From: Carettochelys insculpta
Taxonomy: Eukaryota > Chordata > Testudines > Carettochelyidae
NCBI RefSeq assembly: GCF_033958435.1
Contig: NC_134167.1
Coordinates: forward strand, 5,476,001 to 5,540,000
Direction of reading: 5' to 3'
Length of the DNA: 64,000 nucleotides
Of the stretch, positions 1-10,634 are shown piece after piece. Under the pieces are notes generated by a model. That model worked only from the letters and a program-made list of their open reading frames with translations, did no database searches and had not been told where the DNA came from. Positions within the stretch are counted from its first letter, which is position 1, and each line of letters opens with the position of its first letter. The translations under genes and the position numbers were made by a program.

Positions 1-2498
1 CTTTTGTCGATGGGATACCCATGTTTTCTGGTAATGCCCATTTGGTCACGATTTGTGGCTGAGCTCCCTGGGTGCTTGCCAAGAGCGGAAGGATTTTTAC
101 TTGATTCCTTGCACAATGGTCTAGCAATGCTGATTGACAGCACTCCAGTGACTGGTCTGTCAGAGAACCCTTCCCCATAGTGACAGCCCTCCTGTTCCTG
201 AGAGAGGTGAAGTTCCCTGGGCAGGAGCCTGCTGTCAGCTTAGCATCTGCTCCCAGATCAGACTGCTTTGCCCTTTCACAGTTTCAGCCTGACAGGTGAC
301 CCGTTCTCTGCTTCTGGTCTTCACCCAAGGGAGGCTGGGGGACACAGCGTGAAGAAGCGAGGCAGTAGACGGTTGTCTGCAGCATGAACCACCCAGGAGG
401 CAGCCAGGAGTAAGTCATGCAGCTCCTGCCCCTTGTGTTTGTCAGATGCTTTCAAAACTGCCAGGGAAAGCATTTGCCTCTATCTAAGTTTGTATCTGAG
501 CTGTGCCTTCCACAACTGCAGAATGAGTCCCATCTTCCACCTTCCAGTGGGACTCTGTTTACATCACCCTATTGCTCACTGTCACCTTGTTTGTTGCATC
601 TCTCTGTGCATGTTATCATTTCTGCATGAGCAACAGAAAGGATGTGATTTTCATATGCTGCTGCCTACATTGCACCCCGCTATGTATAGACAAACAAGTA
701 ACCATGCCGCTAGCACGGATCACTGCATACCTCTTATAAACCCATGGCATCCTTCATCTCAATGGAGCCCAAGGCACTCTGCCAGCTGTTTGCTTGCATG
801 GCTGGTGAGACGCAGCTGCTTCTGGGGTGGAAGGTGACAGTCCCTCACACAGTACATTGCACATAAGTGGCACCTTCTTGTGATTATGTTTCAAATGCAA
901 ACCTTCCAGTTGCCTCTCCTAAAATACAATTTCTTTGTGTCCAATTGATGGTAGTTAGTTTTGCATCTTGGCGAATCCCAGTGGCTTAACGTTTTTGGTA
1001 TCCCTAGAACCCCTAGATTTACATGCCAGCATTTCAGGACTGACAGCTTTTGCTACAAGCAGGCAGACACTCATGAACTTACCTCCCCAGGCTCCAAACC
1101 AATTAGATGCAAGGCAGTAAGAAAACCTTTTTTCTGTGTGTTTGATGGGGTTCTCCTGCATGCAGTTGGATGGCATATTAATGAAATGCAAAGGAGATGC
1201 CAGCTTGCAGTTGGCAGGGGAGGTTGGGCATACCCGATCCCCATGGGATTTCAGATATATGTCGTGATCAAGCAAAATACCTGCCTTTGCATTTTAAACA
1301 TCTGTAATAGCATCCCTGACGTTACATGTGGTCTTTCGTCACTGGAGTGTGCGTGTCTAGCACCCCCACTCAGCGTCCCTCCAAGAGGAGTTGCCTCTGA
1401 ACAATATCACAACAATGAAATTTCTCTCTCTGCCCCGGTGCCTGGCGAAAGCAAAACCAAAGTTTTCCTGGAAGACTTGTGGGTTCAACTTATCGTGAGC
1501 AAAAACAAGAGCAGCTCTTGTATGCCGGCTAAACCATCCTTACTCTGAAAACGAAACTCCTTCTCTGTCCCCACCTCAGCCAGCTCCTGCCTCTGCCCCA
1601 GCCAGGATTTTCCCCCCAGAAAAGATGCAGGAAATGCTGCTGTATACCACAAGCTGTGACCCTTGGCAATGACAAGAGCACTTTGCCTACAGGGCCAAAT
1701 TCATGCACTCTTATTGGAAACCTGTGTCCCAGCCAGAAAAGAGCTTGTGTGTTTGGGCAGCTCTGCTCCTGAGACGTGTTTTCCCCTTCTTGGTGGTTTC
1801 CCTTTAAAATCCATGGCCCTGGCCTGCTTTTCTGTGCCTGAGGCTATAAGATCCTTGCTGCTCGCATGGGCTGTGAGAGCAAAATCGCTCTCCATTGCAG
1901 GCTGATGTGCTTCTAGACAGATGTCTGGAAGAGGAGATCTTGAATGAACCTTAAAATACAGGAGAGAATAGGTCTGCACCCCACGAAAGCACTAATTAAC
2001 TGATCATATGGCTGTCTGCACCAAAGGCAACTGATCCTAGCAGACATGTGCAGAGGGTTTTCTGATGTGGAGCAAACAAGGAATTTCCCATGTAAGATAG
2101 AACATTAAAGAATCCAGCCAACACAGTATCTGTATAACTGAGCCAGGCATGTTCCCTCTGGGCTGTGAATGGTGTCAGCCTCAGAGCCAGCTGGCATGCG
2201 GGTCTTTTCCCGTGTTTCCCAACCCTCCTGGCTCCAGATCTGCACACTCACTCATGAGCTAGGCTCCCACTACAAAACAAGAAGCCAGCAGTTTGCCGGG
2301 TTACAGATGACTCTGAGGAGCTGCCACAGATCCTGTGTGTGGCTTTGATAATTTTTTTAAAAAAGCAGTGAGGGAGCCAGCCATTGATTTGGCTCTTGCC
2401 TTTTGAACAATTACCACAGAAATGGTTCCAGGCAGTAGATTGAAGTGTAGCCCGCTGCTCTGGGTGTTTGGTACAGGTCCCCCTCTGTGTGTGGCTAA
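1..2498. other. Unique non-coding stretch, no gene recognised
   Basis: No repeat, exon or RNA gene was recognised. The longest plus-strand open frame (961-1548, 195 codons) has no family resemblance and ordinary non-coding composition, so I do not call it a gene. The part around 1020-1280 is the most constrained-looking: it holds a homeodomain-type ATTAATGA next to an octamer-like ATGCAAAG at about 1179-1193. Treat it as possible regulatory DNA only. Confidence 0.5.
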
Positions 2499-2506
2499 CA
2501 GATGAC

Positions 2507-2726
2507 CAGAGGCGGGAAAAGTGCCCAGAAAGTTATTGAGTACAAGTGCAGCTGCTTAGAGGAGGAGGGGATTTGCTTGAGTACAAGTTACCGGTGTCCC
2601 TCTGGAAAACTACTTGAGAAAAGTACACACATGCACATGTCATGTTTAAAGTTTACTCAAGTATCCAGAAGTGAAAGCAGCTGCACTTTTACTCAAGTAA
2701 CTTTTGGGGTACTTTCCCCACCTCTG
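2507..2726. mobile_element. hAT-type MITE, 220 bp, perfect 8-bp TSD
   Basis: Directly visible: the two ends are long imperfect inverted repeats of about 50 bp. The left starts CAGAGGCGGGAAAAGTGCCC; the reverse complement of the right end starts CAGAGGTGGGGAAAGTACCC. Both contain an AAGTTA...GAGTA...AAGTGCAGCTGCT core. The element is flanked by an exact 8-bp duplication, cagatgac, at 2499-2506 and 2727-2734. An 8-bp target duplication and a CAG-initial terminus are hallmarks of the hAT superfamily. At 220 bp there is no room for a transposase, so it is non-autonomous. The open frames crossing it are by-products of the repeat. Confidence 0.9.
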
Positions 2727-2734
2727 CAGATGAC

Positions 2735-5700
2735 ATGGGGCTGTTATAGCCCCTTATGTGGCAGTCTGTCTCTTCAGCTCAAGCCATATCAGCCCATACC
2801 TTCAGTTCTTTGGTTTCATCCCTGTAGGACAGCAGCACACATCCTGTGCACCACTTTTTCAGGCTGAAATTCTTGTAGGGCTGTTAAAGTCAAGGAGAAA
2901 CTTTTCACCAACTTCAGAGGTGAACCTATGGGATCAAGCTGTTGGGGCTTAAATCAAAATCAAGTGAGGCCTAAACCTTATTCACTTCCAATGTGGATTA
3001 AGATAAACCCAAAGAAATTACCCTTGCTCCAGAATAAGAGGTTCAGCAATGGGGAGCTATTCCTGCCTATCCATTTGGGTCAATTCCCACATGTGGATGT
3101 GCCCAAAGTGAAACGGGGAATTTCTTTCTTTGTTTCATTAACTGAGGTAAGCAGTACTTAGCCCTGCAAGCCATTCCAGCAGGGCCTTTGAACCCAGTTT
3201 AAACACCATGCATTGGCGCTGGAATAAGAGCTCGTTATATAAACTGACTCTGAGTGGTTCTGAAAGGTGCGGCTCAGAAGCGGATAAGTCTGCGTCTGAC
3301 TGGGGTTGCGCTTTTTTGGGTGCATGCACGTGGGATGGGTTCTGTGCGCAAACAGCGAATGCTCCATTTTACACAAGGGGGTTTAGGAGGCTTTTAAACT
3401 GATGTCTGCAACGTGCTTTGAAATCCTCACAGGAGCAGTGCTGGAGGAGTGCATACTATTAAGCCATCTTTGTGATGCAGTAACTACTGCAGAGCAGCTA
3501 CGGGGCTAACATGGTACCACTGATGTGCTGCAGTGTAAAGGTGTCTTACTCCAGGCAGGCGCACCAAAGGGGGATTGTGGGAGGGAGGGAAGGCGGCTGC
3601 TGCCCCAGGGCCCTTTGCAGTGCAGTGGCAGCACTGCTCTGCCACTCCACGTGGCTCTAAGGGAGGGCTAGCAGGAGGCCCAGTGCTACAGTCCAGGGGT
3701 GTTATGGGCTGACTGCCCTAGGTCGCATCCCTTCTGCCTTTGGCCACACCCCTTTGAGGAGCACAGAGCTGGACACCCCTCCCACCTTGCCTCACTACCT
3801 GCAGGAAGAGGTGGGGGTTTTTTTTTCCTATTGATGCAATTTATTTGCCTTTCCAACATGCTAGGTGGACAGAAAACCATCTGCACCAGAGCTATTCCAA
3901 CCTAACGCCAATGCTCCAGGCACTATTTTTTTTCACAGCCGTGAGCAATGTAGCTTGATCGCTCTAACTGTTAAATGTGGAGCAGGCCATAGCGTTACTA
4001 GACCTTTTTCTATTGGGGAGAAACCCCCGATTCCTGAATCTGGTGTAGCTGGGTTGATGATGATCCCTAAGTGCAGGCGAGGGTCAGGCAGATCCCACCA
4101 TTACCCCCTTTATTATCTCAATTAGTGCAGATACAAATTTGCCTTTGTTTGCACTAGAGGGCCAAGCAGGCAGCTGCACTGAGTGCTGAATTCCCTTGTG
4201 TAGACAAGGCTTTGGCAGTGGGGCCGACAGCCACTGCAGGCCCAGAGGTAAGCGGTGGGGAGGCAGAAGGGGTGTGGCCCCCTGAGGCTTTTGAAATCTC
4301 AGACAATCATTTATTTTAAAAACTCCAAAGCTTTTGCCTTGCCAGTGGGTTTTGGATTGTTTCTCTATGTAGACAAAAGCCTTACCATCAGGACTGGAAG
4401 CAGACATGACACAACACTGTGATTTGAGATGCTGTCCTTGGGTCCCCGATGTGCCTTACTCTGTAAGTAACCCGATTGAAACCAATGGGACTACTGCTAG
4501 AGCAAAGGATTGGACACGATAAGGGAGGCCAAATCAGATGCCAAGCATTTAAGCTAAATCTTATGTGAGCATTGTTCTGTGTCTAATAAAGGCCAGCTAT
4601 GTATTTAATGAGGGTTAACTACTCTGCCGTAGAAATGCATCAACAGCAGCCAGGGTGTATCTCTGTGGTATAAGTCCATAGTGTCGCAGATTGTCAGTCT
4701 GTTTGTCTAGTGTGCACAGTTATTGTGTGCACAGAAGGCTGAGGGGTTCCTTAGCTTGCTGAACAATGTTTAGCCTACTCTAGGCAGGCACATCTCACTG
4801 CAGTTTTCTGTGTTAATTAAATGATCATATTATGGAGAGCAGAGATATGTAAAAATATGCACACATGCCAAAATATGTTAAAAAGGTGGCAATTGAGACA
4901 AAGGTTGTGGTGACATGTGGATGCTTGTCCATCGGTGCTCTGCCCTGAGGTGGTTCTCTTCCCCCCTCCTAGGCTAGCACCCCCCAGGTGCTGAATTCCA
5001 CCCTTACCCATGTTAATGTCATTCCTGGTAGCTGGAATCCCCATGTCTTTCCCTTTGTTCCTGGATTTGTTTTGTTCTTTGCTTTGCTTTCTAATTTTGA
5101 AGACAAAGGGGAAGGGAGCAGGAGGTGGCACTGGAATGGCTTCTTTTTAATTGGACACACTTTCTCCCCCTCCCCACTCCAGCCCTCTCCCACATTCCCA
5201 AGAGGGGCACCACTCATCACTGAGGTATTGCATGAGTTATGAAATAAGTCCATGCTACTGTCAGCCCAGCAGCTCTCCTGCTCTCAGTTCAGCCAACAGA
5301 AGCGGCAGCACAGCTCCTCTTTTATTACAGTAATTACCGATGCCTCTATCACCATAAAAATCAAATTAGTCTGAGGCAAGATAAGGCCCTAGCCCAAGGC
5401 TGCAGCCAGGAGAAAGGACGTGGGGGCTTGTTATCGTGGAGAGGCAGTGCAGGGGGGAATGGAGAACAAAAGGAGACCAATCAGGAATTTGGCCCCTCTC
5501 TGCTGAGATGATTGCATGGGGGGACAGGAGATGAAGGGAATGAAGCAGAGTAAAGGGGGACATGGGGACCTGAATGTTTTTCCCACCTTTTCCAAACTGA
5601 TCTCCAGGAGAGGCACACAGGGCCACTGGCATCCATGCGTGGCCAGCTCCCAGCAGATAGCCAGCAATGTTTCCTGTCAGAGATGTCCGGCAGACAGCTC

Positions 5701-6464
5701 TTGAAAGGTGGAGGGCTGAGTGAAGTGGCTAAGGTGCCAGGGGAATGTGCAATCTTCCCATGCAAACAGCGCTAGCAGCGCACCTCTGTCCTGACCAGAC
5801 AGACAGCACTCTCTTCAACTCCCTTGTAAAGCCTGCTCTGCAGTGCCAATCCCTACCCCCGCCTATAGCCCTCCTGATTCTGGTCTTCTTCCTCTGCCTC
5901 CCAGCAATGAGAATGGAGAAGAGGCTTCATTCATATCCCTCCAGCAAACAAATCCCACCAGTGAAATTATAAGGCCAGGGCAGAGATACTCTGGAGAAAG
6001 AGGCAAATCATGAACTGCAGCCAGGTCTTTCTGCCATCTGAGTGGACTGCTGCAATGAGCATGTGGCCCAGGGACCCCAATTTATCAACGCTGGATCCCA
6101 GGCACTGCAGTAACCTGACAAATTCATTGTTATTGGCTGACATTGACATGATCCCACTGCCTGGCTCCCCTGGAAGTCACTGGCTCCCTTTAGTTCCTCG
6201 TCTTTCTACCTGCCTACAAAGTGCTGTGTGGCTCTGTAGCTATCACCAGTACCCAGGGGCATTCATTGTATGGCGTAGGGGTTCAGCAGATTCCTGACCA
6301 TGTACACTTTGTTATTGCACTATGGCCTGAGTTGCTCAGGACTGTGAGTGCAGCAAAAGGGGAAGAGGGAGAAGCTTAGTGGAGCTTCTGCACATGGAGG
6401 GCAAAACAAGAGGGAATTTATCTATCTACCCATGTTTCTTTGTTGGTGAGTATCATGCTGGTAA
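2735..6464. other. Unique non-coding stretch, nothing assigned
   Basis: No coding exon or well-defined repeat was found. Two isolated GTGTAGACAAGGC-type words (4198-4212 and near 4371-4385) resemble one end of the 3-bp-TSD transposons found elsewhere in the window. They point the same way and have no partner end, so no element is called. A CT-rich tract lies at about 5160-5210. Confidence 0.45.
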
Positions 6465-6567
6465 TTATTTATATTGCAGTATCAGCTCTGTGCTCCCTTG
6501 CACTAAGTGCTGTACACACACATAGTGAGGGGCCAGCCCTGCCCCCCAGAGGCATCAATGTCTAAAT
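6465..6567 (-). repeat. MIR/L3-like ancient repeat, 3' part (split)
   Basis: On the minus strand this matches a dispersed family whose 3' end reads roughly GTACAGC-CCTAGCAC...CTCCTAGGTGCTAC-GCAATACAAATA. It is seen repeatedly in this window (10434, 28985, 29676, 37475, 41752, 43985, 62030). Here the minus-strand text includes a degenerate 'ttgcactaagtgctgtacacacacat' region followed by 'ccagccctgccccccagaggcatcaatgtctaa'. The repeat continues at 6887 beyond an inserted hAT element. The exact Repbase name is uncertain; an L3/L2/MIR-type amniote repeat is the best guess. Confidence 0.6.
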
Positions 6568-6886
6568 CAGGGATCAGAAACCCCCAGCACAGGTGCCAAG
6601 AGTAGCACTCAAGCCACTTTGCATCGGCTCACAAGTCGGGAGCTCAGTCCTGTCCCTCCTTCCCCATGCAGCCAAGAGCTTGCTCAAAGCCATGCCACCT
6701 GTGGATTAACAAAAGAGCAGCTAGTGCTCCCAGCTGCCACCTAAAGGGTAAAGCTCTGCATCTTAATTTATTGATGAAGCTGTTGTAAGTAGAACTATTA
6801 GTGACTTTAAAAAGTATCACCAGCACTCTGACCATACACAGAGGTCAAATTTCAGCACACTGCCTCGGAAAGGTTGCTGACCTCTG
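6568..6886. mobile_element. hAT-type non-autonomous element, 319 bp, nested
   Basis: The left end reads CAGGGATCAGAAACCC. The reverse complement of the right end reads CAGAGGTCAGCAACCTTTCC, the familiar CAGRGGTCRGCAACC terminus of vertebrate hAT elements. Flanking 8-mers are gtctaaat (6560-6567) and gcctaaat (6887-6894), a 7/8 match, as expected for an aged hAT target duplication. It interrupts a minus-strand MIR/L3-like repeat that resumes on the right side, so it is the younger insertion. No transposase frame is present. Confidence 0.85.
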
Positions 6887-7010
6887 GCCTAAATAGACAA
6901 GAGAAGGAGCTGAAGGAAGGATCGCTATTCCCATATCAGCAGTAGGAAAGCTGAGGCCAAGGAACCTGAAGAGACTGGCCAAGGTTATCTGTTAAGCCAA
7001 GGGAGGTGCT
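6887..7010 (-). repeat. MIR/L3-like repeat, 5' part (split by hAT)
   Basis: Continues the interrupted repeat. After the duplicated 'ctaaat' the text holds 'gctattcccatatcagcagtagga' and 'agctgaggccaagga...gactggccaaggtt'. This is the degenerate reverse complement of the MIR-type 'tgacctTGGGCAAGTC...CTCAGTTTCC...' core. Orientation and order agree with the piece at 6465-6567. Confidence 0.55.
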
Positions 7011-7974
7011 CAGACATTACAGTGCAAAGGGCCATAAGAAGCAGTGGGCTAGACAGTCACTCAGGGAGTCTGGAGCAGAACTGGGAAATGAAAGCAGTTC
7101 TTCTGACTCTTTCTCCAGCCCCACAAAACCTTCCTTTCTTCATGTAGCCTGGTACTGCCTGATGATGTCATCGCAGGCAGGCAGATGGGGAGACACATGG
7201 GGTAGAACAGTTTGGTTGAGACGGCAGTGGAAGCACCCTGTAAGAAACACAATTCTAGGGGTTCTGCTGCCCCTCTGCTATGCCTTGTCTACACTAGGAG
7301 CTCTTTACTAGCATAGGAACACTGTAAAATCCTGAGTGAAAGCACTCCTGGCCTGGGCACAGCTGTACCATCAAAGCTGTGCAATATAGTAGTGTCATAA
7401 AACCAATCTTCAGATGGAAGCTAGCTACCAATAAAAGCAAAGCTTTGCTGCCTTTACACAAGGGCCTTCCATTGAACCTGGTCTGGGGACACACATATGT
7501 GCTGGCAGAGGTCCATAGCACAGACCAGGCCAGAGAAGGACTGGGTATTTCCCTGCTCTGGGAGGCAAAAAGGAGCCTGTGCTGATTTTAAAGTAATGAT
7601 TTCTCTCTCCCTTTTTGTTCTCACACAGCCCTGCCAGCACTCACACACTGAGCAGTTACTAAGCATTTTGCTGCCCTAGGAGATGTTCTCCCTGGATAGT
7701 GGAGCTGATAGACAACCCTCCACTCCCCGTTTTCCAAGGAAATATGAGATTCAAAATTATCCCAGGCCAACTGTGGAAATGAATGATCCCCTGGGAACTT
7801 TTCACAAGGGTGAGGGGGGAAGTTAACCTATGTCCTACCTCACTGTTCTCCCTCTAGTTCTAGCTGGATGGAGGATTCACCTTCCCTTTTGGCAATAACT
7901 GATGTAAGATTTTGCACTGTTAAACACCTGCCACACTCCTCCCCAGAGCTGACTGCATTTCAGTGATGGGGTGA
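7011..7974. other. Unique stretch with one lone transposon-end word
   Basis: Nothing coding was recognised. A GCCTTGTCTACACTAGGAG terminus at about 7281 looks like the left end of a 3-bp-TSD element of the kind seen at 15861, but no matching right end was found downstream. It may be a truncated copy. Confidence 0.4.
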
Positions 7975-8075
7975 AGGAATTCTGGTTTATGCTTTGTAAA
8001 TACTTTGTGATGTGCACTGGGGTCTTTCAGGATGAAAGGCACTATGTAAATGTACGATAGTTTATTTAATGATAA
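7975..8075 (+). repeat. L3/MIR-type 3' end fragment
   Basis: The words 'gctttgtaaatactttgtgatgtgc' and 'ggatgaaaggcactatgtaaatg' match the general pattern of ancient amniote LINE/SINE 3' ends (gctttgtaaagtgctttgagat...ggatgaaaggcgctatataag). The match is degenerate and the boundaries are approximate. Confidence 0.5.
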
Positions 8076-8219
8076 CTGAAATCCATAGCTCTAGAGAGAA
8101 TCCACATACACAGGCCCTGTTCTGCAGTTAGTCTGTCCTTAGAGCAAATTAGCAATCCATTATTTCATCTCTGGAGGTGCAAAAGGAATTTAGCTCAAGG
8201 GAAGTAAAGTCCCCTGTAG

Positions 8220-8617
8220 CACAGGGCCTGAGCTCAGGACTGGCTCAGCAGTGGGTGCTACAGGTCAGGGACTGTTGGTAGCACTGGGGGGTCAGGCTGA
8301 AGTTGCAGGAGGTGCTACATATTAGCCCTGCTATGCATTGCCAACTGGGGACAAGAGTGAGCTGTGGGCTGGAATCATGGGCATGGGATACTGAGTCGGC
8401 CAGTCTTAGCAGTGCTTTGGCAGGAGCCGGGAGTCCCAGACTGGTATAACAGATTATGCTGCACATTAGGCAGGAGGTGCACGGGCACAGCCCCATGATG
8501 CCCAGGACTGGAGCAGCTAAGGATGGGAGCTGCAGGTAAGAAATTAGGTGGACTACCAGAATGGTCTGTGGGTCCACTTCAAAAGAGTGGATAGGGAGGT
8601 AGGACAGGATTGAGGAA
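8220..8617. repeat. GC-rich dispersed repeat, copy A (left of MITE)
   Basis: A G/T-rich segment with 'gagtcccagactggtataacag...gctgcacattaggcaggaggtgc' at about 8431-8482. A closely similar string, 'ggcctggaataacagtgggaagtgcacattaaggctgaggtgt', lies at about 12982-13022. Another variant, 'gggagcccaggactggaatag', follows the MITE at about 8828. I could not assign a known family. The 8626-8810 MITE sits inside this segment. Confidence 0.4.
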
Positions 8618-8625
8618 ATTGACAG

Positions 8626-8810
8626 TAGAGTTCCCTCTGTTTTCTCCATCTGGGGCAGAATAAATTTTGCTATGTACATTGAGGCATACGCAGATGTGCA
8701 CCACCCATAGAAACACAGGCTGACGGCTGTAGGCACTCTGCTAATCAACTGGGCAGCACCTGCATCTCTGCTCGGTGGCTGCCCAAGTGCTCATCTTACA
8801 GGGAACACAG
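8626..8810 (+). mobile_element. 185-bp hAT MITE family, copy 1 (reference copy)
   Basis: Best-preserved member of an 11-copy family in this window. It runs from TAGAGTTCCCTCT to TTACAGGGAACACAG and is flanked by a perfect 8-bp duplication, attgacag, at 8618-8625 and 8811-8818. That duplication fixes the boundaries and identifies the superfamily as hAT-like. Diagnostic interior words are 'cagaataaattttg', 'gatgtgcaccac', 'atagaaacacaggctg', 'gctaatcaactgggcagcacctg' and 'ggctgcccaagtgctcat'. Plus strand is defined here as the orientation starting GTTCCCTCT. It is non-autonomous. Confidence 0.92.
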
Positions 8811-10433
8811 ATTGACAGTGTTTGTGGGGAGCCCAGGACTGGAATAGGAGGGGTGGCTAACACACAGAAGGTAGGTACATCAGCAGAGCCATCTCCAGAA
8901 ACATCCCCTCAAGCCCCTATCCATATTATTGACAGCCCTTAGCCAGTCCTGCCAGAACCCTGTTTTTCAGTTCAGCAACACAGTGTAATTTTGTAATTAG
9001 GCAGCCCCTTAGGAAGGAAGGCACATATGTCTTTTAATCTTGAGAGCAGCCGGCTGCTGGCATTAGCCACTGAGCAATTCCCCGTGGGAGAGTCATCTCC
9101 CGCAAGAGGGATTTAGAACACTCGAATGGGCTTCTCACATGTAGCAGAAGCTGGCGAATTCACAGCCACAGTCTCACCACTGCTGCATGTGGGTTTCCAC
9201 TGTGGGGGTGGGAAGAACATTTCCCTTCTTCTTTCCTCCCCCACCCCAAACAAAAGCCGAAAGGGTTTTCTCCAGCTGACCCCCTAGGATTTTTCATTGA
9301 ACAACAGCGTCTAATTACGCCTTTGGCAAAGGAGCAGCCACGGCTTGAATGAACTGAGGGGCTCTGGGCACAGCCCACTGCTCCGATCCGGCTTTACAAG
9401 CTGCCCTCCAACATCCCTCTGGAGTTCTGGGCCTGCTCAGCATATGTCAGAAACACCATATGATCAGCAAGGGGCTCTCGCAATGTTCTCCCCCAGATCC
9501 AGGATTTATTAGCATCACATACATGTGGGCTGTGAATAGCAAGGAGGCATCTTACAATTCCCTCTCCTCTCCTGACAGTTCCCAAGCCATCTGTGTTCCC
9601 TCAGAGGATTCTTGTCCCCCAGCCCCCACCCCCTTTTAATATCCTGCCTTGTGCGAGTTGTTTTTACCACTGGAGCCAAGTAGAAATAATAACCCTTTGG
9701 TTATAGGGGGGAGTGATTGTGCCTGTTTTATTTCGAACAAAGGCTGCACTATCGGCTCCTGTAAAAGCAGCAGTTAGCAGGATGCTGAGCTTAGAACAAA
9801 GAGCAAGGCAGCAGCTCTGCAGCTGTTAACAGCTGGAAAGGGACACGGGGCTATTTGGGACAGGGACTCACTGAGACTCTCCATTGATAAATAATTTCTT
9901 CTTCTTTTGGTCTTGAAAGGAAAACGCCAGGAGCCTGGGTATTTGTTCACCACCTTGTTGCCTACCCCACTGGATAATGTAACGTACTTATGGTTTGATG
10001 GCTGAAGAATCCCAAAGGTGTTTTTCTTTGATCATTGCTGAAATGCAGCCAGCTCTGGGGTGGAATGTGATAGCCATTTATCAGATAACCAGAACCAGGC
10101 GCATTAATGTTAAGATAAGAAGTGAAGAAAAATACTTGAAGTGATTCTGTGCTGTCCATCCAGTGGAAAGCAAGCCAGAAAGGGCCACCCAAGAAAAGGG
10201 GGAAATTTGCCTTTAAGCCCAAATTCCAGGTCGAATGTGGAAAGAGTTTGATGCAACTCCTAGAAGAATAAATGAGAGCAGCATCAGGATTTATTTCAGA
10301 CTTATTTGGGATTTCCAAGAGCTGCTCTACAGCCCAGAGTCCCTGCAGCTCCACGTGCCATAGGGTCACCTTGCCCCTCCTCTGAATCTGATCCATCCTC
10401 TTCCATTCCCAGTAGAGGAGTGGTCCTACTATA
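8811..10433. other. Non-coding stretch, mostly unique
   Basis: The first ~70 bases hold the continuation of a GC-rich dispersed repeat ('gggagcccaggactggaatag'). The rest contains no recognised exon or repeat. A minus-strand open frame at 9962-10504 has no family match and overlaps an ancient repeat at its right end, so it is not called. Confidence 0.4.
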
Positions 10434-10512
10434 GATTTATACAGCACCAAGCACAAGGAGGTCCTGATGCATGTCTGGGTTTTCTGGTTGATACAACAAT
10501 ACAAACAATGAG
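10434..10512 (+). repeat. MIR/L3-like 3' end
   Basis: Reads 'tttatacagcaccaagcacaagg' followed by 'gttgatacaacaatacaaacaatga'. This follows the family pattern GTACAGC-CCTAGCACAATGG ... GCTACTGCAATACAAATAAT also seen near 29.0, 29.7, 44.0 and 62.0 kb. Orientation is plus. Family name is uncertain. Confidence 0.55.
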
Positions 10513-10616
10513 AGCCGTAGGAAACAGCAGGATGGTTCTGCTCGTGAGCAGCCTGCCAAAGGGAAGTCTCAGTTGTGTCGTTCTAGTTAAAGGCCATCCT
10601 CTAGTCCCCCTCACTT

Positions 10617-10634
10617 CACACACACACACACACC
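10617..10634. repeat. (CA)n microsatellite, about 9 units
   Basis: Uninterrupted CA dinucleotides, visible directly. Confidence 0.9.

Noticed and set aside
961..1548. 195-codon plus-strand open frame
   Set aside because: No family resemblance; the opposite strand is open as well; looks like non-coding, possibly regulatory, sequence.
4198..4385. Two GTGTAGACAA-AGCC words that could be transposon ends
   Set aside because: Both point the same way and no opposite end pairs with them.
8245..8748. 167-codon minus-strand open frame
   Set aside because: It runs through a dispersed GC-rich repeat and into MITE copy 1; no domain.
9962..10504. 180-codon minus-strand open frame
   Set aside because: Overlaps a MIR/L3-like fragment at its start and has no recognisable motif.
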